A DNA stretch of 64,000 bases from Marinobacter excellens HL-55 (GTDB lineage: Bacteria > Pseudomonadota > Gammaproteobacteria > Pseudomonadales > Oleiphilaceae): assembly GCA_001314845.1 (NCBI GenBank), contig LJZQ01000011.1, positions 1-64,000 on the forward strand, in the 5' to 3' direction. Below, piece after piece: positions 15,694-25,360 of this stretch (the first letter of the stretch is position 1; the number at the start of each line of letters is the position of its first letter). The notes beneath the pieces were generated by a model, which did not search any database, was not told the origin of the DNA, and was given only the letters and a program-made list of their open reading frames with translations. The position numbers were made by a program, and so were the translations under genes.

Positions 15694-18600
15694 GTCGCGC
15701 CCCTCGCGGGCGCGTGGATTGAAACTCTAAGGTGGTGACTATGACATGCCATGTTATAAGTCGCGCCCCTCGCGGGCGCGTGGATTGAAACTGAGGATGA
15801 TGATGTTTTTGGTTACCAGGAGCGCGTCGCGCCCCTCGCGGGCGCGTGGATTGAAACAAAACAGCCTGCTCACCCAGGTGAGCCAGTGAAGGTCGCGCCC
15901 CTCGCGGGCGCGTGGATTGAAACAATAAACGTCTGGCCGAGAACCGGCAAATCATCGAGTCGCGCCCCTCGCGGGCGCGTGGATTGAAACATGAAACGGT
16001 TGAGGAAGCATTTCAATGGCAAGCGTCGCGCCCCTCGCGGGCGCGTGGATTGAAACGGTTTGCCTACTGATGTCTGGGTCGAAGTAAATTGTCGCGCCCC
16101 TCGCGGGCGCGTGGATTGAAACACTTCCTTTCCGTGCTTACAATTTGGTGTACAACGTCGCGCCCCTCGCGGGCGCGTGGATTGAAACCGATCAAATGAA
16201 ACCGGTGCATCACCGGAAAGAGTCGCGCCCCTCGCGGGCGCGTGGATTGAAACACTTTTTTCATGCAATACCTGGCAACATAGGCAGTCGCGCCCCTCGC
16301 GGGCGCGTGGATTGAAACTTTGACTCTTCGCTCATCCAATACTCCCCAATCTGTCGCGCCCCTCGCGGGCGCGTGGATTGAAACATAGCTCCACGTTGGG
16401 AAATAAACGGTGTGGTTGCGTCGCGCCCCTCGCGGGCGCGTGGATTGAAACTTTGAGGGATTCGGCGCGGGACTGCATATCAGAACGTCGCGCCCCTCGC
16501 GGGCGCGTGGATTGAAACTGTCGTGGCTTTGGCGCGGCAGGCTCAGGCTCAGGGTCGCGCCCCTCGCGGGCGCGTGGATTGAAACAAAGAACTTGGTCAG
16601 CATGTCCATGTAGCCCATGTCGCGCCCCTCGCGGGCGCGTGGATTGAAACTTGGATGCGCTGGTCTAGCTCGCTTTGCGTCACGGTCGCGCCCCTCGCGG
16701 GCGCGTGGATTGAAACTGCGCGGGCGCGCCGGATACCCTGCTGGTAGGCCGTCGCGCCCCTCGCGGGCGCGTGGATTGAAACGGGAAGTTGGCAGAGATT
16801 GCCGGCCAGTACCTGACGTCGCGCCCCTCGCGGGCGCGTGGATTGAAACCTTTGAGCCCCCCGGATAGGCTTATGCGCTCTTGTCGCGCCCCTCGCGGGC
16901 GCGTGGATTGAAACTTGATGAGGCGGCGAAAATCGACGTTGGCGACATTGTCGCGCCCCTCGCGGGCGCGTGGATTGAAACTTTGAGGGATTCGGCGCGG
17001 GACTGCATATCAGAAGTCGCGCCCCTCGCGGGCGCGTGGATTGAAACCGCCCGGAAAACCTGAAAATAAACAAACTGGAGCAGTCGCGCCCCTCGCGGGC
17101 GCGTGGATTGAAACTCGTGAATCTTGATCACCTCGTGGGGGAAATCCCAGTCGCGCCCCTCGCGGGCGCGTGGATTGAAACAGTAACGGTTAGCTTCTGC
17201 TCTTCCCGGACTTCCGGTCGCGCCCCTCGCGGGCGCGTGGATTGAAACAGCTCAATCCCAATGGCCTTTCTGCCCAGGCTAAGTCGCGCCCCTCGCGGGC
17301 GCGTGGATTGAAACTTTTTCAGGAACTCGTAGTACTTATCCATCATGGGTCGCGCCCCTCGCGGGCGCGTGGATTGAAACGTGATTCCGGTCTCGATACT
17401 GCCGATATGATACTGTCGCGCCCCTCGCGGGCGCGTGGATTGAAACAGTCCCATTGAAGTCATCTTGGGCTTGGTAATCAGGTCGCGCCCCTCGCGGGCG
17501 CGTGGATTGAAACAGGTCAGAGATCAGTGCAACAGGACCAAATCCCACGTCGCGCCCCTCGCGGGCGCGTGGATTGAAACCTGGCCAGCGGTGGGAAAGT
17601 CGACGAGCTGCCGAGGTCGCGCCCCTCGCGGGCGCGTGGATTGAAACTATTGATGACGGATCTGACGGACGACTCCCTTAGTCGCGCCCCTCGCGGGCGC
17701 GTGGATTGAAACACCCCGAAACCTGCGTCCGTAACTGGACTGCGGGTGTCGCGCCCCTCGCGGGCGCGTGGATTGAAACACGCCGGAAGCCTGCAGAAGT
17801 TCATCGATGCCAGGCGTCGCGCCCCTCGCGGGCGCGTGGATTGAAACATCGGCAACTTTGCGACCGATGCGCAGCAATTTGGTCGCGCCCCTCGCGGGCG
17901 CGTGGATTGAAACATCGGCAACTTTGCGACCGATGCGCAGCAATTTGGTCGCGCCCCTCGCGGGCGCGTGGATTGAAACACACTCCGACCCCACAGTCGG
18001 CAACCCATCTACCGTCGCGCCCCTCGCGGGCGCGTGGATTGAAACACCGATGTTGCGGTTGTTGCTATCCGCGCTACCTTGTCGCGCCCCTCGCGGGCGC
18101 GTGGATTGAAACACCGCATCGTTCGCGGGGTCTCAGGTGGTGGGGGGTCGCGCCCCTCGCGGGCGCGTGGATTGAAACCCGATATTTTCCCAAAACGAAT
18201 TGCTTATACAGTGTCGCGCCCCTCGCGGGCGCGTGGATTGAAACGCCAGTTATCCCGGCGTCTTCAGCCTTTTCGTAATCGTCGCGCCCCTCGCGGGCGC
18301 GTGGATTGAAACCGATACCATTGGGGTCCAGCTTTTCGATGACTGAGTCGCGCCCCTCGCGGGCGCGTGGATTGAAACTTAATGCACCTGACGTTACTTC
18401 GGCTTGTTCAGGTCGCGCCCCTCGCGGGCGCGTGGATTGAAACAGATACCAGCCACCCTTTTCCAAAGACTCGTTAGTCGCGCCCCTCGCGGGCGCGTGG
18501 ATTGAAACACCGTAACCTGCGCCCTGATCACTTGGCCATCCTGTCGCGCCCCTCGCGGGCGCGTGGATTGAAACAACATCGTCCAGCGCCGATTCAGCAA

Positions 18601-20816
18601 GCGGGCGGAGGTCGCGCCCCTCGCGGGCGCGTGGATTGAAACACTTCGAAACCCAGCGGGACAGCAAAACCCGCTGTCGCGCCCCTCGCGGGCGCGTGGA
18701 TTGAAACGTGCGGATGGTGCCGAGGCCCAACGCGCCCAGGCGTCGCGCCCCTCGCGGGCGCGTGGATTGAAACACCTACACAGAAGGCACCTAAGCCATG
18801 GTCCAGCGTCGCGCCCCTCGCGGGCGCGTGGATTGAAACCAATAAGCATCAGGGTAGCGACCTCCGTCAGTGGGTCGCGCCCCTCGCGGGCGCGTGGATT
18901 GAAACCCAGACATTGCCCACCATGTCGGCAATGCCGGCCAGTCGCGCCCCTCGCGGGCGCGTGGATTGAAACACCCTAATTGCTTTGAAGTCGGCACAAA
19001 GATTGAGTCGCGCCCCTCGCGGGCGCGTGGATTGAAACACCTGGATGTGCGGGAGGGGTTGAAGCCGCCTAAGTCGCGCCCCTCGCGGGCGCGTGGATTG
19101 AAACTGGCCGCGCCTGCGTGCGGATTACTCCGACAACGTCGCGCCCCTCGCGGGCGCGTGGATTGAAACGGGTTGCTGGGGTGGCTTGTCTCACGACTCT
19201 GGGTCGCGCCCCTCGCGGGCGCGTGGATTGAAACCCCTCTATGGTATGGGACAGCATTAAGTCGTATGGTCGCGCCCCTCGCGGGCGCGTGGATTGAAAC
19301 CCGAATGTATCGGCAAAGAACTTTGTGCTCTGGGGTCGCGCCCCTCGCGGGCGCGTGGATTGAAACCTCGGCGCTCGTCACCTGCCAGCGCTGCACCCTT
19401 GTCGCGCCCCTCGCGGGCGCGTGGATTGAAACGCCCGAGGGATGAAGGTATGAGCAGTCCAGCCGATGTCGCGCCCCTCGCGGGCGCGTGGATTGAAACT
19501 TTGAGCGGATTGCGCCAAAGGTAGGAGTGACGGGTCGCGCCCCTCGCGGGCGCGTGGATTGAAACTTGCCGATACGTTTGAGCTAACCCGCAAGCCTGGT
19601 CGCGCCCCTCGCGGGCGCGTGGATTGAAACACAGCAATCTCTCCTGTATCGCGGCTCTTGGGGGTCGCGCCCCTCGCGGGCGCGTGGATTGAAACATTTG
19701 AATCCGCAAAGATGCGCTGGCGGGAACAGTCGCGCCCCTCGCGGGCGCGTGGATTGAAACATTTCGTTAAATACTTCGCCCATATCTCCCATTTGTCGCG
19801 CCCCTCGCGGGCGCGTGGATTGAAACTTTATGCTTGAAGGGTGTGAGAACCCGAACGATGGTCGCGCCCCTCGCGGGCGCGTGGATTGAAACCCATCTAG
19901 GCCTGCCGTTCTCGTCGCGCCCCTGATAGTCGCGCCCCTCGCGGGCGCGTGGATTGAAACCCGTCCTTAATGCCCATATCCACCATGCCGTTCAGTCGCG
20001 CCCCTCGCGGGCGCGTGGATTGAAACTGGCAAGCACTGCGCTTGCTCAAGTTGGCGTCGTGTCGCGCCCCTCGCGGGCGCGTGGATTGAAACGTAACGAA
20101 TCAACCGGTGCCCTCGCTGCGATCTAGTCGCGCCCCTCGCGGGCGCGTGGATTGAAACAGCCCTTGCCGGTCAGGCCGCGCTGGATGCACTGTCGCGCCC
20201 CTCGCGGGCGCGTGGATTGAAACACGAGATTGTAGACGTGGGATTTGGTCCTGTTGGTCGCGCCCCTCGCGGGCGCGTGGATTGAAACTCCGAATAGGCC
20301 AAAACAACTGAAAGTCGTGCTTGTCGCGCCCCTCGCGGGCGCGTGGATTGAAACCAGTACGGCTGATGATTAACTTGCATCTCGGGCGGTCGCGCCCCTC
20401 GCGGGCGCGTGGATTGAAACAGAGTTGCTATCAATCAAACAGCAATATGAACGGGTCGCGCCCCTCGCGGGCGCGTGGATTGAAACAAGCTCTGAGCAAT
20501 CGTGCGGCTGGCTAGGGTTGGTCGCGCCCCTCGCGGGCGCGTGGATTGAAACGCCGTGTCGGGCTTTTAGGCGGTTGTCTACTGAGGTCGCGCCCCTCGC
20601 GGGCGCGTGGATTGAAACTGGGTTATGGGGCATTACTGTCACCATGCCGTAAGTCGCGCCCCTCGCGGGCGCGTGGATTGAAACGAGAACGTGGCGCCAG
20701 AGCGCGAGTACAAACCGAGGTCGCGCCCCTCGCGGGCGCGTGGATTGAAACATTTGCCCCCTATTCACCACATGCTGTGATTTAGTCGCGCCCCTCGCGG
20801 GCGCGTGGATTGAAAC
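15694..20816 (+). CRISPR. Type I-C CRISPR array, 78 repeats and 77 spacers by my count
   Basis: The 32-base repeat begins GTCGCGCCCC and ends TGGATTGAAAC. CGCGCCC and GGGCGCG form a 7-bp stem with a CTCGC loop, leaving the 11-base 3' tag that Cas5c leaves as the crRNA 5' handle. Spacers are 33-36 bases. All repeats I read, including the last (20785-20816), are identical, so no degenerate end repeat is obvious. Orientation: the leader at 15517-15693 makes the left end the newest. Notable spacers: 16452-16486 and 16982-17015 are identical over 34 bases; 17848-17881 and 17914-17947 are identical neighbours; 17514-17548 and 20224-20256 overlap by 19 bases on opposite strands; 19893-19928 contains 11 bases of the repeat. 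No protospacer was looked up. Confidence 0.99.
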
Positions 20817-20874
20817 AGGTTCAACGCGCCCAGGCCGGCATTCGCGCCCATCCGCTTTTGGGGAGCCTTTAGTA
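20817..20874. other. Array trailer
   Basis: These 58 bases separate the last repeat from the stop codon of the convergent TPP-enzyme gene. They contain TCGCGCCC (20842-20849), which matches bases 2-9 of the repeat, and a 14-base stretch (CAACGCGCCCAGGC, 20822-20835) shared with the end of the spacer at 18708-18741. A decayed repeat or spacer is possible but weakly supported. No terminator is evident. Confidence 0.4.
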
Positions 20875-22533
20875 TCAAGGCGCAATCTTGTTCTTCAATG
20901 CCTTGGTCAGCGGTCGCGGCAGGCTGGGCAGTGTCCGCAGTAGCCAGGGCAGTACCTTGCGCTTTACGCCGTTCAGAGATTCCGGCACCACGGCTTCAAT
21001 CAAGTGGGGGCCGGGCATACTCTGGGCGTACTCCATCGCTTTGAGCAGCTCTTCCGTAGTCTGAACCCGCACGCCGTGCACGCCCATGCTTTGGGCCAGG
21101 TGGGCGTAGTGGGTAACCGGGCCACTGATGTCCAGTTGTGATTTTGCCTTTGCCCCCGCCTCTTCAGCACCGACCCGCTCCAGCTCTACGTTCAGGATGG
21201 AGTAAGACGCGTTGTTGAAGATGATGGTCGTGACGTTCAGGTTTTCCCGGGCCATGGTCCACAGGGCCTGGATGGTATACATGGCTGTGCCATCGCCAAT
21301 CAAAGCATAGACCGGGCGGTCCGGGCAGGCGATGGCTGCGCCTACAGAGTTAGGCAGGCCCTGGCCAATCGCACCTCCGGTGAGCGTCAGAATGTCGTGT
21401 CGGGGCGCGCCGGCGGTCAGGGCATTGAGCATCAGGCCGGAGGTGATGGATTCGTCCACGATGATGCTGTTTTCGGGCATCAGGTGGCCCAGCGCCTTGC
21501 ACACCTTTTCAGCGGTAAGCTTGCCGCGAGGCTGGCCCGGGCGCGCGCTGGCCTGTAACTTTGGTTCAGCGCCGGCAGCGCCGAGCGCATCGGCCAGCTT
21601 GTTGAGGCTGGCGGCCGCGTCCTGCTCCGGCGTAGCCAGGGTATTCACGTTGCAGGTGTCTGGCACCAGATAGCTTTTTTTGCCCGGATAAGCGAAGAAA
21701 GACACGGGCGGTTTGGCGTCTACCAGAATCAGATTTTCATACTCGGACAATTGCAGGGTAGCCAGTTCCGCCAGATAAGCGATGCGTTCAACCGCTGGCA
21801 GCCCGGCGCCCCGTTCGATGCGGGTGGGGAAGGTTTCGGCGAACAGTTTGATACCGTTGTGAGCCGCCAGTTTGGCGGCGGCCAGCAGGCTTGGTTCACG
21901 CAGGGCGCGGCCACCCAGCAAGATGGCGGTTTTTTTGCCTGTGCGCACGGCATCGGCCACGGTTTGTATGGTTGCGTCATCGGCCACCGAAGGCGTTACC
22001 GGAGCTGGCATGGCGCAGGGTGTTCCGCTCTCCCCCCAGGATACGTCCGCCGGCAGGATCAGGGTGGCGACCTGGCCGGGCAAACCCCGGGCGGCGGTGA
22101 TGGCATCGACGGCGTCTTGGCACAGGGCTTCGGTGCTTTTTGAGGTGCGAACAAAGTTGGGTGACACGTTGCGGGCAACTGTCTCAATATCCGATTGCAG
22201 CTGGGCATCGTATTTGACGTGGTAAGTGGCGTGGTCGCCCACAATGTTCACCACCGGCACCTTGCCTTTGCGGGCGTTGTGCAGGTTGGCCAGGCCATTG
22301 CCCAGACCGCAGCCCAGGTGCAGCAGGGTGGCGGCCGGTTTGTCGGCCATCCGGGCGTAACCATCGGCGGCGCCGGTAGCGACACCTTCAAACAGCGCGA
22401 GTACCGCCCGCATTTTGGGTTCGCTGTCCAGCGCCGCGACAAAGTGCATTTCACTGGTGCCGGGGTTGGTAAAGCAGACTTCAACGCCGGCCTCTACCAG
22501 GGTTTTCATCAATGCTTGCGCGCCGTTTGCCAT
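20875..22533 (-). CDS. Thiamine-pyrophosphate enzyme, acetolactate-synthase/benzoylformate-decarboxylase-like
   Basis: A 552-residue TPP-dependent enzyme of the acetolactate synthase large-subunit superfamily. The catalytic glutamate is in LFEGVATGAADGYARM (about residue 50). The TPP/Mg motif is YALIGDGTAMYTIQAL, ending in FNNASYSILNVE about 30 residues later. No regulatory subunit is nearby, and the gene is paired with a flavoprotein dehydrogenase 51 bases upstream under a divergent AraC regulator, so a catabolic carboligase or decarboxylase is more likely than branched-chain amino-acid synthesis. Its substrate is unknown. The 3' end faces the CRISPR array, which stops 58 bases away. Confidence 0.88.
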   Translation of the reverse strand: MANGAQALMKTLVEAGVEVCFTNPGTSEMHFVAALDSEPKMRAVLALFEGVATGAADGYARMADKPAATLLHLGCGLGNGLANLHNARKGKVPVVNIVGDHATYHVKYDAQLQSDIETVARNVSPNFVRTSKSTEALCQDAVDAITAARGLPGQVATLILPADVSWGESGTPCAMPAPVTPSVADDATIQTVADAVRTGKKTAILLGGRALREPSLLAAAKLAAHNGIKLFAETFPTRIERGAGLPAVERIAYLAELATLQLSEYENLILVDAKPPVSFFAYPGKKSYLVPDTCNVNTLATPEQDAAASLNKLADALGAAGAEPKLQASARPGQPRGKLTAEKVCKALGHLMPENSIIVDESITSGLMLNALTAGAPRHDILTLTGGAIGQGLPNSVGAAIACPDRPVYALIGDGTAMYTIQALWTMARENLNVTTIIFNNASYSILNVELERVGAEEAGAKAKSQLDISGPVTHYAHLAQSMGVHGVRVQTTEELLKAMEYAQSMPGPHLIEAVVPESLNGVKRKVLPWLLRTLPSLPRPLTKALKNKIAP

Positions 22534-22584
22534 GGTGTTTCTCCTGAATAATCTTGTTGTAATCGTCTGTGTTGAATCGGTTCT

Positions 22585-24198
22585 TTAATTGCCGTTCACG
22601 ATGGATCTTGCGGCGGCTCTGGCGGTCAGGATGCAGCCCGGCAGGAAGGTGCCTTCCAGCGAGCGCTTGCCGTTACTGCCACCGCCACCGAAACCGGCCG
22701 CTTCACCTACGCAGTAAAGCCCCGGAACGGGCTGGCCGCCGGCATCCAGCACCCGGCTTTGCAGGTCGGTGCGCAGCCCGCCCAGGCTCTTGCGGGTGGT
22801 CAGTTGCATGTGGATGGCAATGAACGGCCCGGCGCCGGGCTTTTGCAGTGGTGCCGGTTTGCAGGTGCGCAGCCGGTCTGGTCCCCACTGGCGGGCATGC
22901 CGGATCATCCGGATTTGCGAGTCGTTGTTCAGTTGATCGCCTTTGCTGAAATTGGCATCGAAGGCATCGGCGGTGGCTTTCAGGGTGGTGGCGTCGATGT
23001 CCAGAGAGCAGGTCAGGGCGTTCATTTTCGTCGCCAGCCCTTCCAGGGTGTCGTCCACCAGGAAGTGACGGCTCTCGTTCTGCATCTGATTGACCAGCGG
23101 TTTGTTACCCAGCAGCAGTTCTTTCAGGAACAATGGGAACTGCTTGTCACGGATGCGGGCATTGTGTTCAGAGCCGGAGATGGCAAATTCTTTCAGGGCG
23201 ATGCGCCGGTTCAGCAGGTGCCAGGTCCAGGGTTTTTCCTGCTCTGCCACGCGCTGGCACAGCCAGTGGGTGTCAAAGCCGGTCACCAGGGGCTCCGGCC
23301 CTATGCGCTCGCCCCGGTGGTTGAGCCACAAGGCAGATTTGCACGGAATGGTCGACAGACCATGTCCGGGGAAGTGGGGGTAGGGGTGCGGAAAGCCCGC
23401 AGCGTAGTTCCACATCTCACCAGCGTGGGTGATGGGTGCGCCCAGATGATCTTTCGCCCAGTGGTGCAGTTTGCCATCGGCATAAGGATGAGCGCCGTTG
23501 AGCATAGTCGCGGGCTGAGGCCGGTGGGATGGCCAGTTGCCCCGGCACTCTGCGTGACTGCCGTTGAGGCCGCCCATGGCCAGCACCACGTTCGGGGCCT
23601 CAAAACGGACCTCCTCGCCGGCTTCCTCGTTGATCGCTACCGCACCGCACACAACTCCGGCCTGGTGGTCGAGTGCCGTGATTCTATGCCGGTGGTGGAT
23701 GGTCAATTGACCACTGGAATTGGCACTGTGCAGGGCACTGACCATGCAGCGCACCAGTTCCCGAGATGTGCCCCAGGTAACGTGGTAACGGGGCACGCTG
23801 TTGCCATCGCCAAACCGGCCCCGCTCTACCCAGTTGACCGCCGGCATGAACTTGATGCCTTCGTTGATCAGCCAGTCGTGCACCTCCGCTCGGGAGTGTT
23901 CTACATAGTACCGGGCCCATTGCATGGGCCATTGATCATTCGGGTCCAGCTCGCCGAAGCGCAGCCAGTCCTGCAGGGCCAGTTCCGGTGAGTCGGAGAT
24001 GTTCATGCGCCGCTGCAGCGGGGTGTCGATCAGCGCCATGCCGCCGAAGGCCCACAAGGCCAGTCCGCCAAAGCGTTCGGGTGTGTCCCGGTCAACAATG
24101 GTCACGGTTTTACCCGCCCGCAGGGCTTCCAGTGCGGTGACAATGCCAGCCAAGCCGCCACCGGCAATCAGGATGTCTGAGCAAACAGGTTTTGACAT
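22585..24198 (-). CDS. FAD-dependent dehydrogenase (fumarate reductase/3-ketosteroid dehydrogenase-like flavoprotein)
   Basis: A 537-residue flavoprotein. The N-terminal FAD Rossmann motif is LIAGGGLAGIVTALEALRAG followed by VTIVDRD. The C-terminal FAD contact region is LYCVGEAAGFGGGGSNGKRS. The layout matches the FAD_binding_2 group that includes fumarate reductase flavoproteins and 3-ketosteroid delta-1-dehydrogenases. No signal peptide is seen, so it is probably cytosolic. It is upstream of and co-directional with the TPP enzyme and divergent from an AraC regulator. The reaction is probably a C-C desaturation or reduction, but the substrate cannot be told from sequence. Confidence 0.88.
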   Translation of the reverse strand: MSKPVCSDILIAGGGLAGIVTALEALRAGKTVTIVDRDTPERFGGLALWAFGGMALIDTPLQRRMNISDSPELALQDWLRFGELDPNDQWPMQWARYYVEHSRAEVHDWLINEGIKFMPAVNWVERGRFGDGNSVPRYHVTWGTSRELVRCMVSALHSANSSGQLTIHHRHRITALDHQAGVVCGAVAINEEAGEEVRFEAPNVVLAMGGLNGSHAECRGNWPSHRPQPATMLNGAHPYADGKLHHWAKDHLGAPITHAGEMWNYAAGFPHPYPHFPGHGLSTIPCKSALWLNHRGERIGPEPLVTGFDTHWLCQRVAEQEKPWTWHLLNRRIALKEFAISGSEHNARIRDKQFPLFLKELLLGNKPLVNQMQNESRHFLVDDTLEGLATKMNALTCSLDIDATTLKATADAFDANFSKGDQLNNDSQIRMIRHARQWGPDRLRTCKPAPLQKPGAGPFIAIHMQLTTRKSLGGLRTDLQSRVLDAGGQPVPGLYCVGEAAGFGGGGSNGKRSLEGTFLPGCILTARAAARSIVNGN

Positions 24199-24285
24199 GG
24201 TGCTGTTCCGGGTGTTGTTGACTTTGTTGTCACAGACGATATAACGCTATGATCGAATCTGAATTAACTTTAGAGGCCACAATAA

Positions 24286-25290
24286 TTGACTTTGGAAGCC
24301 ACCGTATCCATGGGCTGGGTAAACACTGTGATCGATGCGGCCCGGCGCCTGGGGGTTGAAGACAGCGTGCTGCTGGAAACCGCAGGGTTGCCGGCGGAGG
24401 CGCTCAGTTGGGAGCGCTGGCCGATTGATTTTATTACACGGCTCTGGCACTCCGCTGAACGGTGTACCCACGACCCGGGTTTTGGCCTGAAAGTGGGCAC
24501 CGGCGTGCGACCGGCCAGTATTGACGCGGTTAGCTTTGCTATGCAGACCGCTGCGACTCTGCGAGAAGCGATCACCCTGGTGCAGAAATTCCAGCGATTG
24601 ATCTCGGATGGCGGGCGTTTTCAGATGCTGCCCGGCAGTCGTGGCACCTGGATTGTCTATCATCCGCGCCAGGGGCGGCTGGCGTTCAGCCCGCATCAGA
24701 TTGAGGCGGTGCTGTCGGCGGTGGTTCGTTTGACGGACTGGATCTCCGGCTCGGTGGTGCGGCCGGTACTTGTGCAGTTTAGTCAGGCCAGGCTCGGACC
24801 GGTTAAGGGGTATCGGGATGTGTTTGATTGTCCGGTGGATTTTGAGCAGGCGTTCAGTGGCTTGTTGGTGAGCGATGAGGTTCTGGATAAGCCTCTGCCC
24901 CAGGCCGATCCGGCCCTGGCTCAGGTGCACGAACAGTACAGTGCGGGCCGGCTGGCGGCGTTGGAACAGGGTGCTGTATCGGCCGAAGACCTTCATCAGT
25001 GGTTGCTGGCACGCGTAGGGCCCACGCTGCCCCGGCGGGTGGATGCGGCCAGGGTTCTGGGAATCAGCGAGCGCACCCTGGCCCGCCGGTTAGACGCCCA
25101 GGGCTATACCTTTAATCGGTTGCTGGACGAGGTGCGCAGGGAGCTTGCCTTGGCAGCGGTGCGGGAATCCCGCCAGTCCCTGGCGGAGATTGCCCAGTCG
25201 CTGGGCTTTGCCGAGCCCAGTACGTTCTATCGGGCGTTTCACCGTTGGACCGGGTTACCCCCGGCCCGCTGGCGCCGGGAGCAGTCTTAG
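24286..25290 (+). CDS. AraC-family transcriptional regulator
   Basis: A 334-residue regulator with an N-terminal ligand-sensing domain of the Arabinose_bd type and two C-terminal HTH motifs (AARVLGISERTLARRL near residue 255 and SLAEIAQSLGFAEPSTFYRA near residue 300). TTG 24286 is the likely start (AGAGG nine bases upstream); ATG 24310 is the alternative. It is divergent from the flavoprotein-TPP enzyme pair with an 87-base shared promoter region, so it probably activates them in response to their substrate. The 3' end converges on the PhoH-family gene. Confidence 0.93.
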   Translation: MTLEATVSMGWVNTVIDAARRLGVEDSVLLETAGLPAEALSWERWPIDFITRLWHSAERCTHDPGFGLKVGTGVRPASIDAVSFAMQTAATLREAITLVQKFQRLISDGGRFQMLPGSRGTWIVYHPRQGRLAFSPHQIEAVLSAVVRLTDWISGSVVRPVLVQFSQARLGPVKGYRDVFDCPVDFEQAFSGLLVSDEVLDKPLPQADPALAQVHEQYSAGRLAALEQGAVSAEDLHQWLLARVGPTLPRRVDAARVLGISERTLARRLDAQGYTFNRLLDEVRRELALAAVRESRQSLAEIAQSLGFAEPSTFYRAFHRWTGLPPARWRREQS

Positions 25291-25360
25291 TTATTCCCGA
25301 CGGAAGTCAGCGTTGCCTGGCCGTCGGATGTCAAGATACCAAGGCAGCGGCGGGAATGGT

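Noticed and set aside
6277..20874. Transposase or integrase flanking the CRISPR-Cas locus
   Set aside because: No recombinase gene or insertion-sequence remnant was visible on either side; the locus is bounded by yjbQ and the TPP-enzyme gene.
15602..20885. Many long open frames across the CRISPR array (for example repeating RPSRARGLK and PARGAT peptides)
   Set aside because: They arise because the 32-base repeat has no stop in several frames. Every such frame contains the same translated repeat at about 22-residue intervals and none has a gene-like start site.
22759..23991. A 410-residue + strand frame opposite the flavoprotein gene
   Set aside because: The opposite strand encodes a flavoprotein with all FAD motifs; this frame has no family features.
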